64,000 bases of DNA from Variovorax soli NBRC 106424 (GCF_001591385.1 NZ_BCUU01000012.1:1-64000); one strand, 5' to 3'. Shown: positions 8,882 through 20,053, counted from the first letter of the stretch. Notes: generated by a model from the sequence alone, not told the origin. Numbers and translations are program-made.

Positions 8882-9943
8882 ATGAGTTCAGGGGTGCCCG
8901 AGGCGGGCTTTTCCATTACCGTCGAGCCGAGCGGACGCAATTTCGTCGCGCACGGCGACGAAACCATCCTGGCTGCGGCCATTCGCCAAGGCATCGGCCT
9001 GCCCTACGGTTGCAAGGACGGCGCCTGCGGCTCGTGCAAATGCAGAAAGCTCTCGGGCGACGTCGAGATCGGCCCGCATCAGAGCAAGGCACTGAGCGCC
9101 GAGGAACAGATCAACGGCTATGTGCTGACATGCTGCGCGAGGCCTAAGACCGACGTGGTGCTGGAGTCGCGCCAGGTCACAGAGGCCGGCGCCTTTCCGA
9201 TTCGCAAGATGCCGGTGCGGGTGCAGGCGCTCACCCGGCTGTCGCACGACGTGATGTCGATCCGGCTGCAGATGCCCGCCGGCGAGCCGCTGCAGTTCCA
9301 TGCCGGCCAGTACATCGAGTTCATCCTGCAAGGCGGCGTGCGCCGCAGTTATTCGATGGCCAATGCGCCGCATACGCTGGCGCAGCCCGGCCATGGGGTC
9401 GAACTGCACGTGCGACACATGCCGGGCGGGCGCTTCACCGACCATGTGTTCGGCGCCATGAAGGAAAAGGAAATCCTTCGAATCGAAGGGCCCTACGGCA
9501 GCTTCTTTCTTCGCGAGGACTCCGACAAGCCCATCGTGCTGCTCGCATCGGGCACCGGCTTCGCGCCGATCAAGGCGCTGATCGAGCACATGGAGCACAA
9601 GGGCATCACGCGTCCGGCGGTGCTGTACTGGGGTGGCCGGCGCCCGGAAGACCTGTACATGGACGACTGGCTGCAGGGGCGCGTGGCCCGCATGCCCAAC
9701 CTGCGCTACGTGCCGGTGGTGTCGAACGCGGTGCCCGAGGACAACTGGACGGGACGCACGGGCTTCGTCCACCTGGCCGTCCTCGAGGACATTCCCGACC
9801 TCTCGGGCCACCAGGTGTATGCCTGCGGCGCCCCGATCGTGGTGGATTCGGCGCGCAAGGACTATGTGTCACGCGCTGGCCTGCCCGAGGAAGAGTTCTT
9901 CGCCGACGCCTTCACCACCGAAGCCGACAAGGCCGTGCCCTGA
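8882..9943 (+). CDS. 2Fe-2S ferredoxin/FAD/NAD(P)H reductase (CDP-6-deoxy-delta-3,4-glucoseen reductase-like), 353 aa
   Basis: The N-terminal plant-type [2Fe-2S] domain has Cys44, Cys49, Cys52 and a fourth ligand at Cys84/85 (YGCKDGACGSCKC ... LTCCARP). It is followed by an FAD-binding barrel with RRSYSMANAP and an NAD(P) domain with LLASGTGFAPIKALIEHM. This order matches the family named after CDP-6-deoxy-glucoseen reductase (AscD), widely found in Burkholderiales, where it more likely serves as a generic oxygenase or electron-transfer reductase because no deoxysugar genes are present here. The start is the ATG at 8882 with GGAGA upstream, not an upstream in-frame ATG at 8840. A Bug receptor gene follows after 52 bp. 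Confidence 0.9.
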   Translation: MSSGVPEAGFSITVEPSGRNFVAHGDETILAAAIRQGIGLPYGCKDGACGSCKCRKLSGDVEIGPHQSKALSAEEQINGYVLTCCARPKTDVVLESRQVTEAGAFPIRKMPVRVQALTRLSHDVMSIRLQMPAGEPLQFHAGQYIEFILQGGVRRSYSMANAPHTLAQPGHGVELHVRHMPGGRFTDHVFGAMKEKEILRIEGPYGSFFLREDSDKPIVLLASGTGFAPIKALIEHMEHKGITRPAVLYWGGRRPEDLYMDDWLQGRVARMPNLRYVPVVSNAVPEDNWTGRTGFVHLAVLEDIPDLSGHQVYACGAPIVVDSARKDYVSRAGLPEEEFFADAFTTEADKAVP

Positions 9944-9995
9944 GGGGCGCTTCGCGGGCCAGTTTTCGCAACACGCACAGCAGCCACAAGAGACA

Positions 9996-10970
9996 ATGAA
10001 TTCACGCCGAATCCTCATCGCCACCGCCGCCGCGGCGCTGGCCACCGCCGCCCTGCCCACCTGGGCGCAGCAGGGCAAGCCCATCCATCTGATCGTTCCA
10101 TACGCCGCCGGCGGCCCCATCGACGTGACCGCGCGCGTGCTGGCCGAGGGCGTGAAGGATTCGCTTGGCACCGTGATCATCGACAACAAGCCGGGCGCGG
10201 GCGGGAACATCGGTGCCGACGCGGTGGCCAAGGCCGCCCCCGACGGCCTGACCATCGGCATTGCCGCCACCGCCACGAATGCGGTCAACCCGTGGCTGTT
10301 CGCCAAGATGCCCTTCAACGCCGCCACCGATTTCGCGCCCATCACGCAGATGGTGCGGGTGCCCAATGTGCTGGTGATGAACGCGCAAGCGGCGCAGCGG
10401 CTGAAGATCAACACGCTGGCCGACCTCATCGCCTACGCCAAGGCCAATCCCGGCAAGCTCAACTACGGCAGCGGCGGCAACGGCAGCGCGGGCCACCTGG
10501 CGGGCGAGATGTTCAAGAAGGAAGCGGGCATCTTCGCCACGCACATTCCCTACAACGGCGGCAATCCGGCGCAGCTGGCCCTGCTGTCGCAGCAGGTGGA
10601 CTTCAACTTCGACAACCTGGCCACCGCCGCGCCCAACATCCGCTCGGGCAAGCTCAAGGCCCTGGCCGTGACCACGCTGGCGCGCAGCCCCATGCTGCCC
10701 GAGGCGCCGCCGGTGGCGGACACCCTCAAGGGCTTTTCCATCGACACCTGGTGGGGCCTGGTGGCGCCCGCCGGCACGCCGCAGGACACGCTCGACAAGA
10801 TGAGCAAGGCCTTCGTGGCTGCGCTCTCCGCGCCGGAGACCAAGACCCGGTTCGCCAACCTGATGGCCGAGCCCGTGGGCAACACGCCCGCGCAGTTCGG
10901 CGCCTTCATGAAGAGCGAGCTGGCGAAATACGAGAAGGTGGTGAAGGCCACCGGTGCGCGGGTGGATTGA
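9996..10970 (+). CDS. Bug/TctC-family periplasmic solute receptor (orphan), 324 aa
   Basis: Tripartite tricarboxylate transporter receptor (Bug family). A signal peptide occupies residues 1-24 (Ala-rich, cleavage after TWA). The mature protein begins with the diagnostic KPIHLIVPYAAGGPIDVTAR, followed by VIIDNKPGAGGNIGADAV, YGSGGNGSAGHLAGEMFK and HIPYNGGNPAQLALLSQQVD. Bug proteins bind carboxylates or related small molecules in the periplasm. No tctA/tctB genes adjoin it; the nearest sets are at 41-43 kb and 61-63 kb, so it may use a distant membrane partner or act as a sensor. The ligand cannot be read from sequence. Its transcript ends at the strong hairpin 10992-11018. Confidence 0.9.
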   Translation: MNSRRILIATAAAALATAALPTWAQQGKPIHLIVPYAAGGPIDVTARVLAEGVKDSLGTVIIDNKPGAGGNIGADAVAKAAPDGLTIGIAATATNAVNPWLFAKMPFNAATDFAPITQMVRVPNVLVMNAQAAQRLKINTLADLIAYAKANPGKLNYGSGGNGSAGHLAGEMFKKEAGIFATHIPYNGGNPAQLALLSQQVDFNFDNLATAAPNIRSGKLKALAVTTLARSPMLPEAPPVADTLKGFSIDTWWGLVAPAGTPQDTLDKMSKAFVAALSAPETKTRFANLMAEPVGNTPAQFGAFMKSELAKYEKVVKATGARVD

Positions 10971-10991
10971 CGCTCCTTGCGCGCCCGAATG

Positions 10992-11018
10992 AAAAAGCCG
11001 GCTTTCGCCGGCTTTTTT
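10992..11018. terminator. Bidirectional intrinsic terminator between Bug gene and livF
   Basis: The perfect stem AAAAAGCCGGC/GCCGGCTTTTT closes a TTTC loop. Flanking A and T runs make it usable on both strands: it ends the Bug-receptor transcript rightward and the liv operon leftward. The livF TAA lies directly against the T run. Confidence 0.93.
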
Positions 11019-11019
11019 C

Positions 11020-11739
<720 letters not shown>

Positions 11740-11740
11740 T

Positions 11741-12511
<771 letters not shown>

Positions 12512-12525
12512 GAATGGCTCCTCGC

Positions 12526-13716
12526 TCAGGGATTGATCGACATCGGGCGCGAGGAATCGCCGGGGACTTCGTCCGCCGGGTTGTCCACGCCGGGCGTGAC
12601 GGCTTGCGTGGAACCCGGCACCGGGTCCGGCGCCTTGCGCCGGTTGAGCGACTTGCCATGCTCCGGCGACGGCCACAGGCCGCGCGGACGCACCAGCATG
12701 ATCACGATCATGGCCAGCGCAATGAAGAGCTGGCGCAGGATGGACGCGTCCAGGCGCCCGTCCGTCATGGCCTGCAGCGGACCAGCCACGTAGCGCAGCA
12801 CTTCAGGCAGTGCCGCCAGCAGCACCGCGCCAAGAATGACGCCCGGCAGATGGCCAAGGCCGCCCAGCACCACCATGGCGACGATCATCACCGATTCCAT
12901 CAGGCTGAAGGACTCGGGCGACACGAAGCTCTGGAACGAGGCGAACATGGCGCCGGACACGCCGCCGAAGCTCGCGCCCATGCCGAAGGCCAGCAACTTC
13001 ATGTTGCGGGTGTTGATACCCATGGCCTTGGCTGCAATTTCGTCCTCGCGGATGGCCATCCAGGCGCGGCCCACGCGGGACAGCTGCAGGCGGTGCGAGA
13101 TGATCACGGTGATGATCACCAGCGCCAGGAACAGGTAGTAGTACAGCGTGACCGAAGGAATCGAGAAGCCGTCGAGCTTGAGCGTCTTGCCGAAGTTGAT
13201 GCCGCCGATGTGCACGGGATCGATGGCCAGGATGCCCTTCGGGCCGTTGGTGATGTTGTAGGGGTGGTCCAGCGTGTTGAGGAACACGCGGATGATTTCA
13301 CCGAAACCCAGCGTCACGATGGCCAGGTAGTCGCCCCGAAGCTTCAGCGTTGGCGCGCCGAGGATCACCCCGAAGACCGCTGCCAGCAGGAAGGCCATCG
13401 GTATCACGATGAAGATCGAGATATGCAGGCCGTTCGGGAACATCGCCTTGATGGCCGGAAACGTCTCGGTCAGGTGCGGCGACTCGAGCAGCGCGAACAG
13501 GTAGGCGCCGATGGCGAAGAAAGCCACGTAGCCCAGGTCGAGCAGGCCGGCGTAGCCCACCACGATGTTCAGGCCCAGTGCCAGCATGACGTACAGCAGG
13601 GCGATGTCGACGATGCGCACCCAGGCATTGCCCTGGGTCTGCAGCACCAGCGGCAGTGCCACGAGCAGCACGGCCGAGACGAGGAAGACCGCGATCTTCT
13701 TGAAGGAATCGTTCAT
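12526..13716 (-). CDS. livM: Branched-chain amino acid-type ABC transporter permease LivM, 396 aa
   Basis: Integral inner-membrane permease with many hydrophobic segments and the LivM core motif GYAGLLDLGYVAFFAIGAYLFA near residue 50; the EDEIAAKAMGINTRNMKLLAFG loop contacts the ATPase. The C-terminal ~45 residues form a polar Pro-rich tail longer than in E. coli LivM. I chose the ATG at 13716 because a textbook AGGAGG site sits 9 bases upstream; the frame also allows a TTG at 13734 with no support. The gene begins 14 bp after the livH stop, the ribosome-binding site touching that stop. Confidence 0.95.
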   Translation of the reverse strand: MNDSFKKIAVFLVSAVLLVALPLVLQTQGNAWVRIVDIALLYVMLALGLNIVVGYAGLLDLGYVAFFAIGAYLFALLESPHLTETFPAIKAMFPNGLHISIFIVIPMAFLLAAVFGVILGAPTLKLRGDYLAIVTLGFGEIIRVFLNTLDHPYNITNGPKGILAIDPVHIGGINFGKTLKLDGFSIPSVTLYYYLFLALVIITVIISHRLQLSRVGRAWMAIREDEIAAKAMGINTRNMKLLAFGMGASFGGVSGAMFASFQSFVSPESFSLMESVMIVAMVVLGGLGHLPGVILGAVLLAALPEVLRYVAGPLQAMTDGRLDASILRQLFIALAMIVIMLVRPRGLWPSPEHGKSLNRRKAPDPVPGSTQAVTPGVDNPADEVPGDSSRPMSINP

Positions 13717-13730
13717 GTTTATGACCCTCC

Positions 13731-14660
13731 TCAAGCGCGATCGGCCACACGCTCACCCAGCAGGCCCGAGGGGCGCACGGTGAGCGTCAGGATCAGGATG
13801 ATGAACGCGAAGATGTCGCTGTGCTGGCTGCCCAGCACGCCCCCGGTGATGGTGCCGAGGTAGCCCGCGCCCACCGCTTCGATCACACCCAGCAGGATGC
13901 CGCCGACCACCGCGCCGGCCAGGTTGCCGATGCCGCCGAACACGGCTGCGGTGAAGGCCTTGAGGCCGGGGATGAAGCCCATCGCATGCTGCGCAATGCC
14001 GTAGTTGGACGCATACATCACGCCGGCAATGGCGGCGAGCACCGCGCCGATGATGAAGGTGGCGGAAATCACCATGTCGGGGCGGATGCCCATCAGTGCG
14101 GCAACGCGCGGGTTCTCGGCCGTGGCGCGCATGGCCCGGCCGAGCTTGGTGAAGTTGACGATCCACATCAGCACGGCCAGGGAGACGGCCGTCAATCCCA
14201 GGATCATGATCTGCGTGGGCGAAATCGACGCGCCTGCGATATGGATCGACTCGGACGGCAGCAGCGTGGGATACGCCTTGTTGGTGGGCCGCCAGATGAT
14301 CATGGCGATGGTCTGCAGCAGGATCGACATGCCGATGGCGGTGATCAGGGGCGCCAGCTTGGGACTGTTGCGCAGCGGCCGGTAGGCCACTTTTTCGATC
14401 ACGAAGTTGAGTACCGCCGCGACGACGCAGGCGATGATGAGCGCCAGGATGAGGATGAGCCACCCGGGCGAGTTGGGCATGGCTTCACGCATCCAGCCGA
14501 TGATGGTCCAACTGGTCAGTGCCCCGACCATGAGGACCTCGCCGTGGGCAAAGTTGATGAGATTGATAATGCCGTACACCATCGTATAGCCTAGGGCTAT
14601 GAGGGCGTACATGCTGCCGAGGACCAGACCGTTGATGATCTGTTGCAGCAAGATGTCCAT
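13731..14660 (-). CDS. livH: Branched-chain amino acid-type ABC transporter permease LivH, 309 aa
   Basis: First gene of the leftward liv operon and partner permease of LivM. The protein begins MDILLQQIINGLVLGSMYALIALGY and continues with the LivH hallmark MVYGIINLINFAHGEVLMVGA, then some eight hydrophobic segments. The ATG at 14660 with GGGAA upstream is preferred over an in-frame extension to 14705. The promoter should lie between 14661 and the hairpin at 14747-14770. No livJ/livK binding-protein gene lies beside the operon. Confidence 0.95.
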   Translation of the reverse strand: MDILLQQIINGLVLGSMYALIALGYTMVYGIINLINFAHGEVLMVGALTSWTIIGWMREAMPNSPGWLILILALIIACVVAAVLNFVIEKVAYRPLRNSPKLAPLITAIGMSILLQTIAMIIWRPTNKAYPTLLPSESIHIAGASISPTQIMILGLTAVSLAVLMWIVNFTKLGRAMRATAENPRVAALMGIRPDMVISATFIIGAVLAAIAGVMYASNYGIAQHAMGFIPGLKAFTAAVFGGIGNLAGAVVGGILLGVIEAVGAGYLGTITGGVLGSQHSDIFAFIILILTLTVRPSGLLGERVADRA

Positions 14661-14746
14661 AACAGGGTTCCCTTTTTTCGTTGCAGCCTTGGGAGCTGCT
14701 TCCATTGACCATTGACGCCCGGTCGGCGCAGAGGCCTTTTACTTAG

Positions 14747-14770
14747 CAAAAAACCCGCCAGCGACGGGTT
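14747..14770 (-). terminator. Intrinsic terminator of the ftsK-lolA-rarA transcript
   Basis: Read on the minus strand, AACCCG pairs with CGGGTT around a 7-base loop, followed by a run of six T. It lies downstream of rarA and upstream of livH, so it separates the two leftward transcription units. Confidence 0.8.
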
Positions 14771-14886
14771 GGCTGCGGGTTAGTGGGCGGGATTGTAGTC
14801 AAACGAAAGGGCCAAATCGGGCCAATCTGGGCGGGGTTTTCCCGCTACACGAAGTGCCTCGGAACGGGGTCTTCCCGTCCCGTATT

Positions 14887-16185
14887 TCAGACACTTTCGT
14901 TTCGCTTTCGCAACTCGCGCAGCTTCTCGGCGATGCGGATTTCCAGCCCCCGTTCCACCGGCCGGTAGAAGCCCGGCGGCTCCATGCCCTCGGGCAGGTA
15001 GTTCTCGCCGGCGGCGAAACCGCCCTCCTCGTCGTGCGCGTAGCGGTAGCCCTTGCCGTAGTCCAGTTGCTTCATGAGCTTGGTGGGCGCGTTGCGAAGA
15101 TGCATGGGCACGGGCCGGGTGCCGTCCTTCTGGACGAAGGCGCGGGCCTCGTTGTACGCCTTGTAGACGGCGTTGGACTTGGGCGCCACCGCCAGGTAGA
15201 CCACGCATTCGGCCAGCGCCAACTCGCCTTCGGGCGAGCCCAGGCGCTCGTAGACCTCGGAGGCGTCCAGCGCCAGGCGCAGCGCGCGCGGGTCGGCCAG
15301 GCCGATGTCCTCGCTGGCCATGCGCACCAGGCGGCGCGCCATGTAGCGCGGGTCGGCGCCGCCGTCGAGCATGCGCACGAACCAGTACAGCGCCGCGTCC
15401 GGGTCGCTGCCGCGCACCGACTTGTGCAGGGCGGAGATGGTGTCGTAGAACTGCTCCCCGCCCTTGTCGTAGCGGCGCATGCGCTCGCCCAGCACGCGCA
15501 GCAGCCAGGCATCGGCGATCTCGTCCAGCTTCTCGGTGCGGGCCGCCACGGCCAGGGTCTCGAGCGTGTTGAGCAGGCGCCGGGCATCGCCGTCGGCGTA
15601 GGCAATCAGGCGATCGAGCGCCGCCGGCTCGATGGGCGGCAAGGCGCCCAGGTCCTGCGCCTTGGCGACGATCTGCTTGAGGTCGGCCTCGGCCAGCGGC
15701 TGCAGCACATAAACGGCCGCCCTGGACAGCAGCGCGGAATTGACCTCGAAGGACGGGTTCTCGGTGGTCGCGCCAATGAAGGTGAACAAGCCGCTTTCCA
15801 CATGCGGCAGGAAGGCATCCTGCTGGCTCTTGTTGAAGCGGTGCACTTCGTCCACGAAGACGATGGTGCGCTGCTGCGTGAGGCCATCGCGCGCCAGCTG
15901 TGCACGCTCGACGGCATCGCGGATGTCCTTCACGCCGCCGAGCACCGCACTGATGGCGATGAACTGCGCATCGAAGGCATCCGCCATCAGCCGCGCGATG
16001 GTGGTCTTGCCGGTGCCCGGCGGGCCCCAGAGGATGAAGGAATGCGGTTGCCCCGATTCGAAGGCGATGCGCAGCGGCATGCCAGGCCCGAGCAGGTGCT
16101 GCTGCCCGATCACCTCGTCCAGCTTGCGCGGACGAAGGCGTTCGGCAAGCGGCTGATGCGCGCCGCTGGAAGCTGTGGAGGCCAA
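14887..16185 (-). CDS. rarA: Replication-associated recombination protein A (AAA+ ATPase), 432 aa
   Basis: RarA/MgsA is an AAA+ clamp-loader-like ATPase that acts at stalled replication forks. It begins PLAERLRPRKLDEVIGQQHLLGPG, then Walker A (WGPPGTGKTTIARL), Walker B (IVFVDEVHRFNKSQQDAFLP), sensor 1 (GATTENPSFEVN), and the C-terminal region DPDAALYWFVRMLDGGADPRYMARRLVRMASEDIG typical of RarA tetramers. The likely start is a TTG at 16185, 9 bp after the lolA stop; no ATG or GTG fits better. It is third in the leftward order ftsK-lolA-rarA, common in betaproteobacteria. Confidence 0.93.
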   Translation of the reverse strand: MASTASSGAHQPLAERLRPRKLDEVIGQQHLLGPGMPLRIAFESGQPHSFILWGPPGTGKTTIARLMADAFDAQFIAISAVLGGVKDIRDAVERAQLARDGLTQQRTIVFVDEVHRFNKSQQDAFLPHVESGLFTFIGATTENPSFEVNSALLSRAAVYVLQPLAEADLKQIVAKAQDLGALPPIEPAALDRLIAYADGDARRLLNTLETLAVAARTEKLDEIADAWLLRVLGERMRRYDKGGEQFYDTISALHKSVRGSDPDAALYWFVRMLDGGADPRYMARRLVRMASEDIGLADPRALRLALDASEVYERLGSPEGELALAECVVYLAVAPKSNAVYKAYNEARAFVQKDGTRPVPMHLRNAPTKLMKQLDYGKGYRYAHDEEGGFAAGENYLPEGMEPPGFYRPVERGLEIRIAEKLRELRKRNESV

Positions 16186-16194
16186 GCGAAACGC

Positions 16195-16830
16195 CTACTG
16201 CCGGATCAGGTCGGCGCCCGCCGGCGCCTTGAAGGCAAAGGTGCTGGCCGGCAAGGCGGGGTTGACTTCGACCTTGTCGAACCTGAGCACCGAGCGCTGG
16301 CCGAAGCTGTCCAGGATCTCGAGCGCCGCCAGCGATTCGCCGGCAAACCCTACCAGCACATGCTGCAGTTGCCCGTCCTTGGCCTTGGGGCTGGCCTTGA
16401 CCCATTGCAGGCCGTCCTTGTCGGGCGCGGCCTCGAGTTGGAAATCAGCCTGCAGGGCGCGCAGGTCGGAAGCCGAGGCGATCAGCGCTGCGGGAGTCGA
16501 ACCCAGGGCCTGGGCCTGCTTGCGCTGCGTCACCTGGTTGAGGTCGGCGTCGTAGAGCCACAGCGATTCGCCGTCGGCCACGATCTGCTGGGCAAAAGGC
16601 TTCTTGTAGTCGAACCTGAACTTGCCCGGCCGCTGGAATTCGAAGCTGCCCGTGGAGACGCGGTTGCGCGCCGGCTCGCCTTCCTTGGCCGGGGGCGTGA
16701 CGGTCTGCGTGAACTGCGCACGGCCCGAGCGCACGTTCTTCACGAAGCTCTCCAGGCTTTCCATGCCGCCGGCCCAGGCCTGCCCGGCCACCAGCAGGAG
16801 CGTCATCCCTGACAACAACAAACGCTTCAT
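16195..16830 (-). CDS. lolA: Outer-membrane lipoprotein carrier protein LolA, 211 aa
   Basis: Periplasmic chaperone carrying lipoproteins from the LolCDE complex to LolB. A signal peptide covers residues 1-20 (MKRLLLSGMTLLLVAGQAWA). The mature protein shows family motifs: LESFVKNVRSGRAQFTQTV, GSFEFQRPGKFRFDYKKPFAQQIVADGESLWLYDADLNQVTQRK. Length 211 is typical. It lies between ftsK (36 bp upstream) and rarA (9 bp downstream), all leftward, forming a probable operon. Confidence 0.95.
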   Translation of the reverse strand: MKRLLLSGMTLLLVAGQAWAGGMESLESFVKNVRSGRAQFTQTVTPPAKEGEPARNRVSTGSFEFQRPGKFRFDYKKPFAQQIVADGESLWLYDADLNQVTQRKQAQALGSTPAALIASASDLRALQADFQLEAAPDKDGLQWVKASPKAKDGQLQHVLVGFAGESLAALEILDSFGQRSVLRFDKVEVNPALPASTFAFKAPAGADLIRQ

Positions 16831-16845
16831 CGATTCGATCGTCCT

Positions 16846-16867
16846 TATCCGTGGCCTATCCGTGGCC
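16846..16867. repeat. 11-bp tandem duplication at the ftsK end
   Basis: The sequence TATCCGTGGCC occurs twice head to tail at 16846-16856 and 16857-16867, spanning the ftsK/lolA gap and touching the ftsK stop codon. It looks like a recent slippage duplication; no function is evident. Confidence 0.7.
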
Positions 16868-19260
16868 TACTCGGCGCGCGACGGCACGAGGATCTCGCGC
16901 TGCCCGCTGCCGCTCATGGCGCTGACCAGGCCGGCATTTTCCATGTCCTCGACCAGCCGCGCCGCGCGGTTGTAGCCGATCTTCAGGTGGCGCTGTACCA
17001 GCGAGATGCTGGCCTTGCGGTGCTTGAGCACCACTTCCACGGCCTGGTCGTACATCGGGTCCTTCTCGCCGCCTTCGCCGCCGCCTTCACCCAGTAGATC
17101 GCCTTCGCCGTCCACGGTTCCGCCCTCGAGCACGCCCTCGATGTAGTCCGGCTCCCCTTGCGACTTGAGGTAGGCGACGACGCGGTGTACTTCATCGTCC
17201 GACACGAAGGCGCCGTGCACCCGCACCGGCAGGCCGGTGCCGCTGGCCATGTAGAGCATGTCGCCCATGCCCAGCAGCGCCTCGGCGCCCATCTGGTCGA
17301 GGATGGTGCGGCTGTCGATCTTGCTGGAGACCTGGAAGGCGATGCGCGTGGGAATGTTGGCCTTGATCAGGCCGGTGATCACGTCCACGCTGGGCCGCTG
17401 CGTCGCCAGGATCAGGTGGATGCCGGCGGCGCGGGCCTTCTGCGCCAGGCGGGCGATGAGCTCTTCGATCTTCTTGCCCACCACCATCATCAGGTCGGCC
17501 AGCTCGTCGATGATGACCACGATATGCGGCTCGCGCTTGAGCGGCTCCGGGTCGTCCGGCGTGAGGCTGAACGGGTTGTAGATGAACTCGCCCCGGGCCT
17601 TGGCCTCGTCGATCTTCGCGTTGTAACCGGCCAGGTTGCGCACGCCCACCTTGCTCATGATCTTGTAGCGGCGCTCCATCTCGGCCACGCACCAGTTCAG
17701 GCCGTGGGCCGCCTGCTTCATGTCGGTGACCACCGGCGCCAGCAGATGCGGAATGCCTTCGTAGACCGACATTTCGAGCATCTTCGGGTCGATCATGAGC
17801 AGGCGCACATCGTTCGCCTCGGCCTTGTACAAGAGGCTCAGGATCATGGCGTTGATGCCCACCGACTTGCCCGAGCCGGTGGTACCGGCCACCAGCACGT
17901 GCGGCATCTTGGCCAGGTCGGCCACCACCGGGTTGCCGACGATGTCCTTGCCCAGGCCCATGGTGAGCATGGACTTGGCTTCGTTGTAGACCTGCGAGCC
18001 CAGGATTTCGCTCAGCTTGATCGACTGCCGCTTGGCATTGGGCAGTTCCAGCGCCATGTAGTTCTTGCCCGGAATCGTCTCGATCACGCGGATGGAGACC
18101 AGCGACAGCGAGCGCGCCAGGTCCTTGGCCAGGTTGACGATCTGCGAGCCCTTGACGCCCGTGGCCGGCTCGATCTCGTAGCGGGTGATGACGGGACCGG
18201 GCGAGGCCAGCACCACGCGCACTTCCACGCCGAAGTCCTTGAGCTTCTTCTCGATCAGCCGGCTGGTCATCTCCAGCGTGTCGGCGGACACGGTTTCCTG
18301 GCGCGCCTGCGCAGCGTCGAGCAGGTCGACCTGCGGCAGCTTGCTGTCGGGCAGTTCCTTGAACAGGGGCTTCTGCCGCTCCTTGACCACCCGCTCGCTC
18401 TTGGGCACTTCGGCCAGCGCGGGTTCGATCTGCACGGGCGGCGCGGCGGGTCGGCGCTTGGGACGGGGCTCGATCCGCAATTCCTCATCCGGCCCTTCGA
18501 GTTCCTCCATGTCGCGCTCGCCGCCCAGCACGCTGTCTTCGCGCTCGCGTTCGCGCACCGCGCGCTTGCCCATGGCGATGTCCTGCGCGATCTCGCGCTT
18601 TTCACGGCGCCATTCGAACAGCTGGTACAGCCGTGCGCCGATGCGTTCGGCAATCTGCGTCCAGGAAAAGCGGAACACCAGGGCGGAGCCGATCACGCCG
18701 GCAGCGATGGCCACCAGCGCCGAGCCGGTGAAGCCCAGCCACTTCACGCTCGGCGGCCCGACCAGGTACCCCAGCACACCGCCGCCGTGGCCAGGCAGGC
18801 GGAATTCCAGCCGATACAGCCGCGACCATTCGAGGACGGCGCTCGCGCACAGCAGGAGGACGAGGCCACCCCAGAACGCCAGGCGGCTGCGGTTGAAGCG
18901 CCCGCGCGGCGGCTGCTCGACCTGGCCTTCGGCCCCGCGCAGCCAGCCGGCCAAGGAAGACATCCAGGCCCGCCAGCTGGCGGCCACGCCCCACCAGACC
19001 GAATAGCCGGCCAGGTAGTAGCTGCCATCGGCCAGCCAGGCGCCGATGCGCCCGCCCCAGTTCTTGACCTCGCCGCCGGTGCCGGAAGTGGACCAGGCCG
19101 CGTCCGATGGCGTGTAGCTCAGCATGGCCAGCAGCCAGAACAGGAGCAGGACGAAACCGGCAATGAGCGAGATCTCGTGCGCGAAGCGCAATGCGCGCGC
19201 ACGCGCCGGCTGCGCCGCGGTGCCGCCGGTCGATTGGAGCGTGTTGAGCGAATAGGTCAT
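16867..19260 (-). CDS. ftsK: DNA translocase FtsK (short form), 797 aa
   Basis: Septal ATPase that pumps chromosome ends through the closing division septum. Four or so hydrophobic segments lie in the first ~200 residues, then a short charged linker, then the FtsK alpha/beta motor with Walker [15 protein letters not shown] (Lys465) and Walker [13 protein letters not shown]. The C-terminal gamma winged helix ends [21 protein letters not shown] and reads KOPS sequences. At ~800 residues it lacks the very long linker of E. coli FtsK, like most SpoIIIE-sized homologues. The ATG at 19260 (MTYSLNTLQ) is chosen over an in-frame extension. A Crp/Fnr gene lies 118 bp upstream on the same strand. Confidence 0.95.
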   Translation of the reverse strand: MTYSLNTLQSTGGTAAQPARARALRFAHEISLIAGFVLLLFWLLAMLSYTPSDAAWSTSGTGGEVKNWGGRIGAWLADGSYYLAGYSVWWGVAASWRAWMSSLAGWLRGAEGQVEQPPRGRFNRSRLAFWGGLVLLLCASAVLEWSRLYRLEFRLPGHGGGVLGYLVGPPSVKWLGFTGSALVAIAAGVIGSALVFRFSWTQIAERIGARLYQLFEWRREKREIAQDIAMGKRAVREREREDSVLGGERDMEELEGPDEELRIEPRPKRRPAAPPVQIEPALAEVPKSERVVKERQKPLFKELPDSKLPQVDLLDAAQARQETVSADTLEMTSRLIEKKLKDFGVEVRVVLASPGPVITRYEIEPATGVKGSQIVNLAKDLARSLSLVSIRVIETIPGKNYMALELPNAKRQSIKLSEILGSQVYNEAKSMLTMGLGKDIVGNPVVADLAKMPHVLVAGTTGSGKSVGINAMILSLLYKAEANDVRLLMIDPKMLEMSVYEGIPHLLAPVVTDMKQAAHGLNWCVAEMERRYKIMSKVGVRNLAGYNAKIDEAKARGEFIYNPFSLTPDDPEPLKREPHIVVIIDELADLMMVVGKKIEELIARLAQKARAAGIHLILATQRPSVDVITGLIKANIPTRIAFQVSSKIDSRTILDQMGAEALLGMGDMLYMASGTGLPVRVHGAFVSDDEVHRVVAYLKSQGEPDYIEGVLEGGTVDGEGDLLGEGGGEGGEKDPMYDQAVEVVLKHRKASISLVQRHLKIGYNRAARLVEDMENAGLVSAMSGSGQREILVPSRAE

Positions 19261-19378
19261 GGCAAAAGCAGCGGCCTGCCCGCGCGAATGCGCGAGGGCG
19301 CCCTTGCAGTCAAATGTTTGGCAGGGCACCCGGCAGGTGCCCCATTGTCACAAAAGGACGGGTCGCGATGCAGCGACT

Positions 19379-20053
19379 TCAGGCGAGCGATGAGAGCCGG
19401 TCCTTGACGAGCATGGAGCCGTCGGGCTGCGTGTCCACGAAGCCGCGCTCCTCCAGGTCCTTCATCACGCGGCTCACCATTTCGCGCGAGGCGCCGACCA
19501 TCTTGGCGAGGTCCTGGCGGGAAATCTTCTCGCGGATCTTCTTGTTGCCCTGGCCGTCGTCCACCGCGAATTCAAGCAGCGAGCGCGCCACGCGGCCATA
19601 GACGTCCATCAGCGCCAGCGACTCGATCTTGCGATCGGCATGGCGCAGGCGCGCCACCAGGCCGCGCAGGATATTGAAGGACATGGAATTGTTCTCGGGC
19701 AGCACGCGCGAGAAGGCCTCGCGCCCGAGCATGAGCACGTCGGTCTGCACCTCGGTGCGCACGGTGGCCGAATGCGGCTCGTCGTCGATGAGGCTCATCT
19801 CGCCGATGTAGTCGCCCGGCTGCAGCGTCGCCAGGATGACTTCCCGGCCCCGGTTGTCGGTGCTCATCACGCGGGCGCGGCCCGTCAGGATGATGTAGAG
19901 CGCATCGGACTTCTTGCCCTGCTCCACCACCACCTCGGCTCGCTTGAAGCGCTTCTTGACGATGGCGTCGGCGATGCTCGCCGACTGCGCCGCAGTCAAT
20001 GCCGAAAAGAGCGGCACACGCCGAAGGAGTTCGAGGTTGGAAAGCATCGACAT
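19379..20053 (-). CDS. Crp/Fnr-family transcriptional regulator, 224 aa
   Basis: An N-terminal cyclic-nucleotide-binding-like beta barrel (residues ~10-120) includes LQPGDYIGEMSLIDDEPHSATVRTE, close to the cAMP-pocket consensus GE-x-(S/A)-L-x-x-x-x-x-R-x-A. A dimer helix follows, then a winged helix-turn-helix with ISRQDLAKMVGASREMVSRVMKDLEERGF. The recognition helix carries both the CRP-type Arg-Glu and a Ser-Arg pair. There are no cysteines, so this is not an iron-sulfur FNR. It sits divergent from trxB across a palindrome-rich 173-bp gap and upstream of ftsK. Target genes are unknown; global Vfr/Crp-like function is possible. Confidence 0.9.
   Translation of the reverse strand: MSMLSNLELLRRVPLFSALTAAQSASIADAIVKKRFKRAEVVVEQGKKSDALYIILTGRARVMSTDNRGREVILATLQPGDYIGEMSLIDDEPHSATVRTEVQTDVLMLGREAFSRVLPENNSMSFNILRGLVARLRHADRKIESLALMDVYGRVARSLLEFAVDDGQGNKKIREKISRQDLAKMVGASREMVSRVMKDLEERGFVDTQPDGSMLVKDRLSSLA

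Noticed and set aside
17158-19407. 749-codon open frame on the plus strand
   Set aside because: Antisense to ftsK, whose Walker motifs and gamma domain fix the real frame.
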